A DNA stretch of 7,993 nt from Fidelibacterota bacterium UBA7303 (GTDB taxonomy: Bacteria > Fidelibacterota > Marinisomatia > Marinisomatales > UBA1611): contig DKQR01000164.1 in assembly GCA_002471805.1 (NCBI GenBank), positions 2,153 through 10,145 of the forward strand, given 5' to 3'. The position numbers and the translations under genes were made by a program. The notes below the pieces were generated by a model. That model worked only from the letters and a program-made list of their open reading frames with translations. It did not search any database and was not told the origin of the DNA. Position 1 is the first letter of the stretch. Each line of letters begins with the position of its first letter. Below are positions 1-5,725 of this stretch, piece after piece.

Positions 1-188
1 TATCCGTTGGAATAACGGTATTTATCATGGTCGTATTTGATTTAGAACATCCACCTGCGGCGGGCACAGCACTGGGGATGACTCTGGTTGGCTATACCAG
101 TTCCTCCGCATTTGCAATTATTATTAGTGTTATTGTGCTGGCATTTATCAGTTATGTAGCAAAACCTTTCCTGCGGGATCTCGTTTGA
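1..188 (+). CDS. HPP-family membrane protein, C-terminal end (5' truncated)
   Basis: An open frame enters from the left edge (first full codon at 3) and ends at TGA 186-188, giving about 61 residues. It carries the family motif EHPPAAGTALG near residue 14, flanked by two hydrophobic stretches that look like membrane helices (VGITVFIMVVF before it and AFAIIISVIVLAFI after it), and ends in a short charged tail, KPFLRDLV. HPP-family proteins are integral membrane proteins named for the conserved His-Pro-Pro. Some members have been linked to nitrite transport in plastids and cyanobacteria, but the role of most bacterial members is unknown, so no substrate is assigned. The stop overlaps the start of the next gene (TTGA), which suggests translational coupling. 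The N-terminal part lies outside the window. Confidence 0.85.
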   Translation, partial: SVGITVFIMVVFDLEHPPAAGTALGMTLVGYTSSSAFAIIISVIVLAFISYVAKPFLRDLV

Positions 189-1012
189 GACGCAGATCAG
201 CCGTTGGATTGCTGTTACTCACGGGGATTATTTGGAGTACCGGTGGGTTCATGATAAAACTGATTCCCTGGCCGCCACTGGTCATTGCGGGACTCAGAAG
301 CGGGATCGCGGCACTTGTTATTTACCTTTACAATCGCCCGCAAAAACTCCCTGTTGGGAAATATACCCTCGGAGGAGCAGTCGCTTATGCAGTAATGGTA
401 ATATTTTTTGTGCTGGCAAATAAACTAACCACAGCCGGGAATACCATCCTTATCCAGTATACTGCCCCGGTTTATGTTGCTCTTTTCGGTTATTCTTTTC
501 TTAGGGAGAAAGTGGGCTTAATAGATTGGATAACAATTTTGATTATTCTTACTGGACTGCTCCTGTTTTTCCTGGATGAATTAAGTGGAACCAACTTGTG
601 GGGGAATATAGCTGCTCTAATTTCTGGTTTTGGATTTGCCGGGCTGATTCTGTTCTTGCGGAAACAAAAACAAGGGCGCCCTATTGATTCTGTATTGATG
701 GGGAATCTGCTTACATTTTTACTCTGTACACCTGTCATTTTTCAAGATGTGACATTCGAGGCTGATGTCTGGCTGAAGATCATCTTTCTAGGTATTATAC
801 AATTAGGACTGGCCTATATAATATTCACCATTGCTATTAAACATGTTACAGCGCTGGATGCGGTGATCTATCCAGTAATCGAACCCATTTGCAACCCTAT
901 ATTTGCCTATGCAATCCTGGGAGAAACATTAGAGTTATTCGCATATATCGGCGGCTTGATGGTGCTTACGGGAGTGATTGGCCGCGGTGTATTACAAATT
1001 AAAAAGCCCTAA
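185..1012 (+). CDS. DMT-superfamily (EamA) transporter
   Basis: This 275-residue, strongly hydrophobic protein has the length and layout of a ten-helix drug/metabolite transporter: two EamA repeats, roughly residues 7-130 and 138-268. The first helix carries the typical WSTGGF motif (17-22), followed by an AGLRSG motif. The second repeat contains FGFAGLILF and ends in a conserved-looking E(P)I...AILGE segment. Such proteins sit in the inner membrane and usually export amino acids, nucleosides or other metabolites, but the substrate cannot be read from sequence. The start is TTG at 185, which overlaps the stop of the HPP gene by four bases. There is no strong Shine-Dalgarno sequence, so coupled translation is the likely route, and a slightly later TTG cannot be excluded. 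The stop codon lies inside the left arm of the downstream terminator. Confidence 0.9.
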   Translation: MRRRSAVGLLLLTGIIWSTGGFMIKLIPWPPLVIAGLRSGIAALVIYLYNRPQKLPVGKYTLGGAVAYAVMVIFFVLANKLTTAGNTILIQYTAPVYVALFGYSFLREKVGLIDWITILIILTGLLLFFLDELSGTNLWGNIAALISGFGFAGLILFLRKQKQGRPIDSVLMGNLLTFLLCTPVIFQDVTFEADVWLKIIFLGIIQLGLAYIIFTIAIKHVTALDAVIYPVIEPICNPIFAYAILGETLELFAYIGGLMVLTGVIGRGVLQIKKP

Positions 1013-1029
1013 CATCCGCCAGGGCTTTT
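1002..1029. terminator. Intrinsic terminator between convergent genes
   Basis: AAAAGCCCT (1002-1010) and AGGGCTTTT (1021-1029) form a perfect 9-bp stem around a 10-base loop, with A-tract and T-tract as the outer pairs. It can therefore work in both directions, which suits its place between the transporter gene (plus strand) and the Cys-rich gene (minus strand). It overlaps the stop codon of the transporter gene. Confidence 0.85.
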
Positions 1030-1048
1030 AAGTTAAGCCAAGTTTGTT

Positions 1049-1261
1049 TCAGGAACCATTTTCACCGTCGACTTCACAACTCATGTCATGTCCACAGCAC
1101 ATGGGAGACTTGATTTTACCGCAGCCATCAGGACATTTTGCAACTGCAACCTGAGTACCATCGTCTGTCGTAATATGATCATGTACGAGGTCTTTACCGC
1201 ATTTAGCGCATTTCATATCTGTAACACCCATTCCACAATGTTCACATACATAATTTGACAT
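1049..1261 (-). CDS. Small Cys-rich metal-binding protein (zinc-ribbon / desulforedoxin-like)
   Basis: This 70-residue protein has nine cysteines: C6xxC9, C18xxC21, C43xxxC47, the pair C55-C56 and C62, with nearby H28, H30 and H58. The two CxxCG knuckles near the N-terminus look like a zinc ribbon. The spacing of an early CxxC with a late MCCGHDM also resembles the FeS4 centre of desulforedoxin/desulfoferrodoxin (CxxC...CCG), but the insert between them is longer, so the metal (zinc or iron) is uncertain. There is no signal peptide or membrane segment, so it is probably cytoplasmic. A GAGAGGG ribosome-binding site lies a few bases before the ATG. It is transcribed divergently from the Fur-family regulator and rubrerythrin operon and shares its spacer, which suggests co-regulation and perhaps a redox or metal-handling role with rubrerythrin. 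The exact function is not recognised. Confidence 0.8.
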   Translation of the reverse strand: MSNYVCEHCGMGVTDMKCAKCGKDLVHDHITTDDGTQVAVAKCPDGCGKIKSPMCCGHDMSCEVDGENGS

Positions 1262-1286
1262 TTATTTTCCCTCTCTTTTTAGTTAG

Positions 1287-1315
1287 TTAATAATATGCAT
1301 TTAAATTACTATAAT
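1287..1315 (+). promoter_or_regulatory. Candidate promoter of the Fur-family/rubrerythrin operon
   Basis: A perfect -10 hexamer TATAAT (1310-1315) lies 17 bases after a weak -35-like TTAATA (1287-1292, four of six consensus bases). Transcription would start near 1322, just before the inverted repeat at 1330-1370. The region is AT-rich, so chance matches are likely and the call is moderate. Confidence 0.4.
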
Positions 1316-1329
1316 TGATGAAAATAGAA

Positions 1330-1370
1330 AATACTTAAATAATAATAGGAACTATTACTATTTAAGTATT
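1330..1370. repeat. 41-bp near-perfect inverted repeat, likely operator or leader hairpin
   Basis: The 19-base arm at 1330-1348 is the reverse complement of 1352-1370 except for one position (A1342 against C1358), with only GAA between. The repeat ends 10 bases before the GTG start of the Fur-family gene and lies between it and the divergent Cys-rich gene. Fur and PerR dimers bind AT-rich palindromes, commonly in the promoter of their own gene, so autoregulation and control of the divergent gene is the natural reading. In RNA it would also form a long hairpin right before the start codon. It is longer than a single 7-1-7 box and might hold two dimers. Confidence 0.7.
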
Positions 1371-1380
1371 ATTATAAATA

Positions 1381-1749
1381 GTGAGATATAGTCACCAAAA
1401 AGAAACAATAAGCAGAATTTTGGAAAGTACAAATATTCATCCCACTGCTGATTGGATATTTAACCAAGCGAAAATAAATATTCCAAATATTAGTTTAGGA
1501 ACAGTCTATCGGAACCTAAAACAGCTATCAGATGAAGGGGATATTCGCACCATCCATGATGGCGCCATTGCCAGATACGATTGTAATAAGGATAGGCACG
1601 ATCATCTTAGATGTAAGGTCTGTGGAGATCTTATTGATGTGCAACTATTTGATGATGATTTACGTAAAATAGTTAAGAAAAAATATAAGTTTGAAGCTGA
1701 TGATGTGGAAATGACCATCATTGGCACATGTAAAAAACACACTAAATAA
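1381..1749 (+). CDS. Fur/PerR-family transcriptional regulator
   Basis: This 122-residue protein covers the whole family length. An N-terminal winged helix contains HPTAD (20-24) and the recognition-helix signature SLGTVYRNL (39-47). The C-terminal metal-binding and dimer domain contains RYD (65-67), RHDHLRCKVCG (72-82) and GTCKKH (115-120). H20, D67, H73 and H75 sit where PerR-type proteins hold their regulatory iron or manganese, which together with the rubrerythrin gene downstream favours a peroxide-sensing PerR-like role over classic iron control. The structural zinc site is unusual: C78, C81 and C117 are present but the fourth Cys of the family is replaced by H120. The start is GTG at 1381 with no visible Shine-Dalgarno sequence, chosen because it gives the normal N-terminal helix. 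The rubrerythrin gene begins 11 bases after its stop. Confidence 0.92.
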   Translation: MRYSHQKETISRILESTNIHPTADWIFNQAKINIPNISLGTVYRNLKQLSDEGDIRTIHDGAIARYDCNKDRHDHLRCKVCGDLIDVQLFDDDLRKIVKKKYKFEADDVEMTIIGTCKKHTK

Positions 1750-1760
1750 AGGAGTCAATA

Positions 1761-2180
1761 ATGTCCTTGGATGGAAGTAAAACCCATGAAAACCTGAAAG
1801 CTGCTTTTGCGGGAGAATCACAGGCGAACCGTCGCTATTTGTATTTTGCCCGCCAGGCAGACATAGAAGGCTATCCAGAAGCTGCCGGTGTATTTAAAAA
1901 TACTGCTGATGGTGAGACTGGTCATGCTTTTGGACATATGGAATTCATGGAAAAAGGCGGAGCCGGAGATCCTGGTACTGGACTGCCAATTGGCGAAACA
2001 GCGGAGAACTTGAAAGCTGCCGTTGCCGGTGAGACGTATGAGTATACGGAAATGTATCCCGGGTTTGCGGCTACGGCACGTGACGAAGGGTTTGACGAAG
2101 TAGCCGAATGGTTTGAAACACTGGCGCGGGCTGAAAAATCCCATGCTGGAAAGTTTCAGGAGACCCTAGATTCGCTTTAA
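1761..2180 (+). CDS. rbr: Rubrerythrin (diiron domain only)
   Basis: This 139-residue protein is a ferritin-like four-helix diiron protein. The family motifs are AGESQANRRYLYFA (E19), DGETGHA (E52, H55), GETYEYTEMY (E91, E94) and RAEKSHAG (E125, H128), which supply the iron ligands. Rubrerythrins reduce hydrogen peroxide to water in the cytoplasm, drawing electrons from rubredoxin or similar donors. Classic rubrerythrin has a C-terminal rubredoxin domain. Here the protein stops after the fourth helix, so electrons must come from a separate protein. A clear GGAG (1751-1754) precedes the ATG by six bases. It is second in an operon after a Fur/PerR-family regulator and before an Fe-S protein, an arrangement that supports peroxide defence. 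Confidence 0.95.
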   Translation: MSLDGSKTHENLKAAFAGESQANRRYLYFARQADIEGYPEAAGVFKNTADGETGHAFGHMEFMEKGGAGDPGTGLPIGETAENLKAAVAGETYEYTEMYPGFAATARDEGFDEVAEWFETLARAEKSHAGKFQETLDSL

Positions 2181-2189
2181 ATTAATCAG

Positions 2190-2243
2190 TTGGATTCCAG
2201 TTTCTGCCCAGAGACTGGAATCCAATCATTTATAATTTTTTTT
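2190..2243 (+). terminator. Strong intercistronic hairpin, possible partial terminator
   Basis: Bases 2190-2201 (TTGGATTCCAGT) are exactly complementary to 2214-2225 (ACTGGAATCCAA). The 12-base loop can pair further (TCT at 2203-2205 with AGA at 2210-2212). An eight-T run at 2236-2243 follows, but ten bases after the stem, so it is not a standard intrinsic terminator. It may cut downstream transcription partly, or protect the 3' end of the regulator-rubrerythrin message. Confidence 0.6.
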
Positions 2244-2255
2244 GTATTTATTTCT

Positions 2256-3683
2256 GTGATCAATCATTCTGATACCCAGCAAACTATCTATAATATTGAT
2301 AATCCATTATACTGGAACAGAGATTCATTTGATCGAGAATTGGACCGTGTTTATGATATTTGTGTAGGATGCAGGCTCTGTTTTAACCTTTGTTCTTCAT
2401 TTCCTGCACTTTTTGATGCTATCGATCAAGCTGGTGATGAAAAACGAATCCATGCCATTGAAGAAGGCAGAATAAGCGAACAAGTTTCAAAGAAAGATTA
2501 CATGTATCTCCCGGAAGGAGAACACGCAGTAGAAGCCAGTATTGAAGTAGAATTTCGCGGAGAAGTTTCAGATCTCACCGATAAGCAGCGCTGGACAGTG
2601 GTAGATCTTTGTTACCAATGCAAACTCTGTGATCCGGTGTGTCCTTATACCCCGGGAAAAGAACATGAGTTTCAACTGAATTTTCCTAAACTGATGACTC
2701 GTGCTCAGGCCATACGCTCTAAAGAGCGGGGCGTAAAAACAAATGATAAATTTCTGTCCAATACAGATTTTACAGGCAAGTTGGGCTCGGTTTTTGGTCC
2801 AATGATCAATTTGTTCAGTCGGAGCAGATTACTACGAATTATTATGGAAAAGATTATCGGTATCCACAGGAAGCGTATATTGCCGGAATTCAACACAAAT
2901 ACACTAAGCAAATGGTTTGAAAAGCATCAATCCAACATCAAAGATCCTGTTGAAAAAGTGGTGATATTTGGGACTTGTTTTACCAATGCCCATGATGTGG
3001 AACTGGGAATAGCAGCCGTTGAGATATTGGAACACAATGGTGTGGAATGTAAATATCCGTCCCAACAGTGCTGCGGAGCACCATACCTGACTCCCGGTAA
3101 TTTTGATGGTTTTAAAAACCAGGCAGAACCGAACATTAAAGAATTAAGCCGGTGGGTGGACGATGGCTTCAAAGTAATTGTGACCGGACCTCCTACCTGC
3201 AGCCTGACCCTGAAAAAAGATTACCCTGATTATCTTGGATTTAAAGAGCAGATTAAAAAAATATCTGATAATACATTTGATATTTCTGAATATCTGATAT
3301 ACTTAAATAAAAAGGGGATACTCAAAACCGAATTTAAGAATCCAATCGGTACAGTCAATTACCATGTAAGCTGTCATCTGAAGGCTCAGCAGATTGGGTT
3401 TAAAGGACGTGATGTTTTGCGACTTGTACCTGAAACCAAGGTCAACTTAATCAACTGCTGCAGCGGTATGGATGGTGGATGGGGTATGAAAACAGAGTTC
3501 TTTGAAGAATCCATGAAATTAGCTAAGCGCTGTGTTAATGACCTTCAACAAAAAGAAGCTGACAAGGTATGCTCAGATTGCACCCTTGCCATTCATCAGC
3601 TAAAGCAGGCTAGTGAGGGCGAGTTGGTACTAAGCCACCCCATATTGGAACTGCACAAAGCTTATGGATTCAGTAATAATTAG
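2256..3683 (+). CDS. GlpC/HdrD-like Fe-S oxidoreductase (two 4Fe-4S, two CCG domains)
   Basis: From GTG 2256 the protein has 475 residues. Two ferredoxin-type clusters come first: C36xxC39xxC42xxxC46 and C119xxC122xxC125xxxC129P. Two cysteine-rich CCG domains follow: the first with QQCCGAP (C272, C273) and PPTC (C315), the second with SCH (C373), INCCSG (C401, C402) and CSDC (C439, C442). This is the build of GlpC and the HdrD/HdrB-related electron-transfer subunits, which pass electrons between quinones, flavoproteins and thiols. There is no membrane helix after the chosen start, so it is probably cytoplasmic or peripheral. The frame stays open up to a TTG at 2190, but that codon lies in the hairpin and the added residues (IIFFVFI) do not look like the family. 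Neither start has a ribosome-binding site. In the operon it probably serves the rubrerythrin or DUF3501 partner, but the reaction is unknown. Confidence 0.88.
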   Translation: MINHSDTQQTIYNIDNPLYWNRDSFDRELDRVYDICVGCRLCFNLCSSFPALFDAIDQAGDEKRIHAIEEGRISEQVSKKDYMYLPEGEHAVEASIEVEFRGEVSDLTDKQRWTVVDLCYQCKLCDPVCPYTPGKEHEFQLNFPKLMTRAQAIRSKERGVKTNDKFLSNTDFTGKLGSVFGPMINLFSRSRLLRIIMEKIIGIHRKRILPEFNTNTLSKWFEKHQSNIKDPVEKVVIFGTCFTNAHDVELGIAAVEILEHNGVECKYPSQQCCGAPYLTPGNFDGFKNQAEPNIKELSRWVDDGFKVIVTGPPTCSLTLKKDYPDYLGFKEQIKKISDNTFDISEYLIYLNKKGILKTEFKNPIGTVNYHVSCHLKAQQIGFKGRDVLRLVPETKVNLINCCSGMDGGWGMKTEFFEESMKLAKRCVNDLQQKEADKVCSDCTLAIHQLKQASEGELVLSHPILELHKAYGFSNN

Positions 3684-3691
3684 AGGAAACA

Positions 3692-4279
3692 ATGAAAGCA
3701 TTAGTGCAAAGTGATTTGATGAATATTCTTGAATATGAAAAAGTCAGAGATGAATATCGAAAAGAGATGATCGAATATAAAAAGCATCGTCGAATCGAAC
3801 TGGGTCCATATGTTACCATTACGTTTGAGAACCGCAAAACCATTAAGTTCCATATTCAGGAAATGATGCGTACCGAACGAATGGTCCAGGCTCATCAGAT
3901 ACAGAGTGAACTGGATATCTACAACCCCTTACTGCCAAAAAAAAATGGTCTGAGTGCTACACTTTTCATTGAGATTAGGGATGCGGCAAATATTCGACCA
4001 ATATTGAATCAATTCATTGGTCTAACTACTGGAAAAACTATATTAATCGGAAAAGGAGATTTAAAGATATTTGCTCAGTTTGAAGAAGGCCGTGAGGAGG
4101 AAGACCGGATCAGCGCAGTACATTACATTCAATTTCATTTTAGTGAAAGTGAAATAATTTCTTTTCTTGATGAATACCAGCCTGTTGAATTGATCATAAA
4201 TTATAACGAATACAATTATAATGTAATTTTGCCTTCGAAAATGATTGATTCAATATATGAAGATTTGATTGTTATTTAA
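3692..4279 (+). CDS. DUF3501-family protein
   Basis: This 195-residue soluble protein matches my recollection of DUF3501 proteins, mainly through the segment RRIELGPYVTITFENR (33-48) followed by FHIQEMMRTERM (53-64). The first 35 residues are a charged helix, the middle and end alternate strands and helices, and there are no cysteines, signal peptide or membrane segments. It therefore does not bind an Fe-S cluster by itself. A good ribosome-binding site (AGAGGA, 3682-3687) overlaps the stop of the Fe-S gene, and the ATG lies eight bases after that stop, so the two are translated together. Genes of this family are repeatedly found beside rubrerythrin and an Hdr-like Fe-S protein, as here, but no biochemical function is known to me. 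It is the last gene before a terminator. Confidence 0.8.
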   Translation: MKALVQSDLMNILEYEKVRDEYRKEMIEYKKHRRIELGPYVTITFENRKTIKFHIQEMMRTERMVQAHQIQSELDIYNPLLPKKNGLSATLFIEIRDAANIRPILNQFIGLTTGKTILIGKGDLKIFAQFEEGREEEDRISAVHYIQFHFSESEIISFLDEYQPVELIINYNEYNYNVILPSKMIDSIYEDLIVI

Positions 4280-4362
4280 TTATTTAGCACGTAAGAAAGT
4301 ATTGGAGCATATCTGCTTGACAACACCAAGAAGTTACAATTGGATTATCCATTAAATAGAAA

Positions 4363-4386
4363 AAAGCCCTGCATTTGCAGGGCTTT
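4363..4386 (+). terminator. Intrinsic terminator of the rubrerythrin operon
   Basis: AAAGCCCTGC (4363-4372) and GCAGGGCTTT (4377-4386) form a perfect 10-bp stem with an ATTT loop, followed by ATATTTT. It lies 84 bases after the DUF3501 stop codon and shares its GCCCT/AGGGC core with the terminator at 1002-1029. Confidence 0.85.
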
Positions 4387-4563
4387 ATATTTTAGGAAAC
4401 CAGGGTAAACTTGGATATACGTAAATTATATTCCAATACAAGTGCAGTTATCCATCCCATTATACCATTGATTATTGTTTAAGGGCAGGATTTATAAACA
4501 TTGTTTTATTCATTGTACAATCCAGATTAAATTAAAAGGAATACTCTAAGTGTTTTTTTATTA
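4387..4563 (+). promoter_or_regulatory. Upstream region of the first Lrp/AsnC gene
   Basis: No gene is seen here. A possible promoter is TTGATT (4468-4473) with TATAAA (4493-4498), but the 19-base spacing is long. A perfect 10-bp palindrome, ATTGTACAAT, occupies 4512-4521 and is a candidate Lrp-type operator; its second half (TACAAT) also resembles a -10 box. An AAAAGGA (4534-4540) lies 23 bases before the ATG, too far for a normal ribosome-binding site. Confidence 0.35.
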
Positions 4564-5016
4564 ATGACTATTGATGATATTGACCGCCAGATTCTGATCA
4601 GCTTACAGCAGGAAGGCCGGAAAACAGCCAGCCAAATAGCCAAAGAATTAAATTTAACTGTCCCTACCATTACAGAGAGAGTTCGTAAACTGCAGGAGGG
4701 ATCCGTTATCCAGGCCTTTCAGGCGGTCATTGATCCCCGGTCAGTGGGTCTGGATGTAACAGCAATGATCACGGTGATTTCATCTTCATCTGACAAATAC
4801 GATAAAGTGATTAAAAAAGCAAAAGAAACTCCGGAAGTGATCCAATGTTTCAGCACCACGGGAATGGGTTCGTTGATGCTGTGGGTCGCAACAGAAAATT
4901 CGCAAACGCTGGAAGAATTATTACGGACTATTCAAAGTTGGCCCAATGTAACCCGTACAGAGACCCAGGTAATTTTATCTACCTATAAGATTAGACACCA
5001 GCTGTTTATAAAATAA
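4564..5016 (+). CDS. Lrp/AsnC-family transcriptional regulator, copy 1
   Basis: This 150-residue protein has full Lrp/AsnC length. An N-terminal helix-turn-helix (about residues 5-55: IDRQILISLQQ, then TVPTITERVRKLQ) is followed by the ligand-binding RAM domain (about 65-145), with VIQCFSTTGMGS (92-103) in the effector loop and the terminal strand TRTETQVILSTYK (130-142). Members bind DNA as oligomers and respond to amino acids. It is about 60% identical by hand count to the second regulator, starting 221 bases downstream, so the pair looks like a tandem duplication. The usual acidic residue of the G-x-x-D loop is replaced (GMGS). The ATG at 4564 is the only start in frame after the upstream region and lacks a close ribosome-binding site. 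Its position before a second regulator and glutamine synthetase suggests a role in nitrogen or glutamine control. Confidence 0.93.
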   Translation: MTIDDIDRQILISLQQEGRKTASQIAKELNLTVPTITERVRKLQEGSVIQAFQAVIDPRSVGLDVTAMITVISSSSDKYDKVIKKAKETPEVIQCFSTTGMGSLMLWVATENSQTLEELLRTIQSWPNVTRTETQVILSTYKIRHQLFIK

Positions 5017-5028
5017 ACTTACTTTTGT

Positions 5029-5052
5029 ACCAAGTAATACTGGCTTGGTTTT
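5029..5052 (+). terminator. Possible weak terminator after Lrp copy 1
   Basis: ACCAAG (5029-5034) pairs with CTTGGT (5044-5049) over a nine-base loop, followed by TTTTGCTGTTT. The stem has only six pairs and the T-tract is broken, so termination, if any, would be partial. Confidence 0.35.
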
Positions 5053-5237
5053 GCTGTTTCCATCTAATAGGATCAATCGGGCTTTTTCTTGTTTTATATA
5101 TCCAAATCTGAATATAATCAAAATAATACCCTATAATTGTTAATAATAATAAAATAAATATTATAATATTATAAAATATTATTGCAATATATCATAATAT
5201 ATTAATAATATAAAAGGTCTTATAAATAATACTTTTT
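5053..5237 (+). promoter_or_regulatory. AT-rich control region of Lrp copy 2 and glutamine synthetase
   Basis: Bases 5120-5215 are almost pure A and T with many TATTAT/ATAATA repeats, typical of bendable DNA bound by Lrp-type proteins. A perfect palindrome ATTGCAAT (5181-5188) interrupts it and resembles the ATTG...CAAT palindrome before copy 1. TATAAA (5221-5226) lies 11 bases before the ATG at 5238, which would give a nearly leaderless message. In such AT-rich DNA the hexamer match is weak evidence. Confidence 0.4.
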
Positions 5238-5705
5238 ATGAAAATTGATATTACTGACCGAAAAATTCTAGAATTGTTGCAGGAAGATGGTCGTATTGCA
5301 GCAAGCCATATAGCAGATGAATTGGATATTTCTATACCAACAGTATCTGAACGAATAAAGAAATTACAGGAATCAGGTATTATCCAGGGTTTCCATGCTG
5401 TTTTGGACCCTAAAAAGTTGGATCTGGATGTTTCAGCACTCATTACAGTCATTTCTGAATCATCGGTTCATTATCATGAGTTTACGGATATTGCTGAACA
5501 AACTAAGGAGGTAGTGCAGTGTTTCAGTACGACCGGAAAAGGGTCTCATACCTTGTTGGTGGTAACCCGCAATTCCCAAACCCTTGAGGAATTATTGCGA
5601 GATATTCAAAGCTGGCCTGGTGTTGCACGTACAGAAACACAGATTATTCTGTCCTCGTATAAATTAGTTCAAAACATCCCAGTCTTAACAGAAACCAAAT
5701 CATAG
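5238..5705 (+). CDS. Lrp/AsnC-family transcriptional regulator, copy 2 (linked to glutamine synthetase)
   Basis: This 155-residue protein has the same plan as copy 1: a helix-turn-helix with SIPTVSERIKKLQ (32-44), then a RAM domain with VVQCFSTTGKGS (92-103) and ARTETQIILSSYK (130-142). Roughly 60% of positions are identical to copy 1. The DNA-reading helix differs mainly by conservative changes (TVPTITERVRKLQ against SIPTVSERIKKLQ), so the two may bind similar sites, while the stretch at 74-91 and the C-terminal tail differ most, which hints at different ligands or partners. The ATG has no close ribosome-binding site. Its stop is 20 bases before the glutamine synthetase start, so it is co-transcribed with that gene and is the best candidate for its direct regulator, probably in response to glutamine or another amino acid. 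This is inferred from position. Confidence 0.93.
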   Translation: MKIDITDRKILELLQEDGRIAASHIADELDISIPTVSERIKKLQESGIIQGFHAVLDPKKLDLDVSALITVISESSVHYHEFTDIAEQTKEVVQCFSTTGKGSHTLLVVTRNSQTLEELLRDIQSWPGVARTETQIILSSYKLVQNIPVLTETKS

Positions 5706-5725
5706 GTAATAAAGGAGTAACCACA

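Noticed and set aside
1818..2144. 108-residue minus-strand frame opposite rubrerythrin
   Set aside because: Antisense shadow without independent support; the rubrerythrin frame is complete and conserved.
2190..2255. Longer Fe-S protein starting at TTG 2190
   Set aside because: The start lies in a perfect hairpin arm, the added 22 residues do not resemble the family, and a GTG at 2256 gives a more natural N-terminus.
5120..5215. AT-rich tract as a replication origin
   Set aside because: No DnaA boxes, no origin-linked genes nearby; a promoter-region role fits better.
5192..5452. 86-residue minus-strand frame over the start of Lrp copy 2
   Set aside because: Antisense shadow covering the helix-turn-helix coding region, with no ribosome-binding site.
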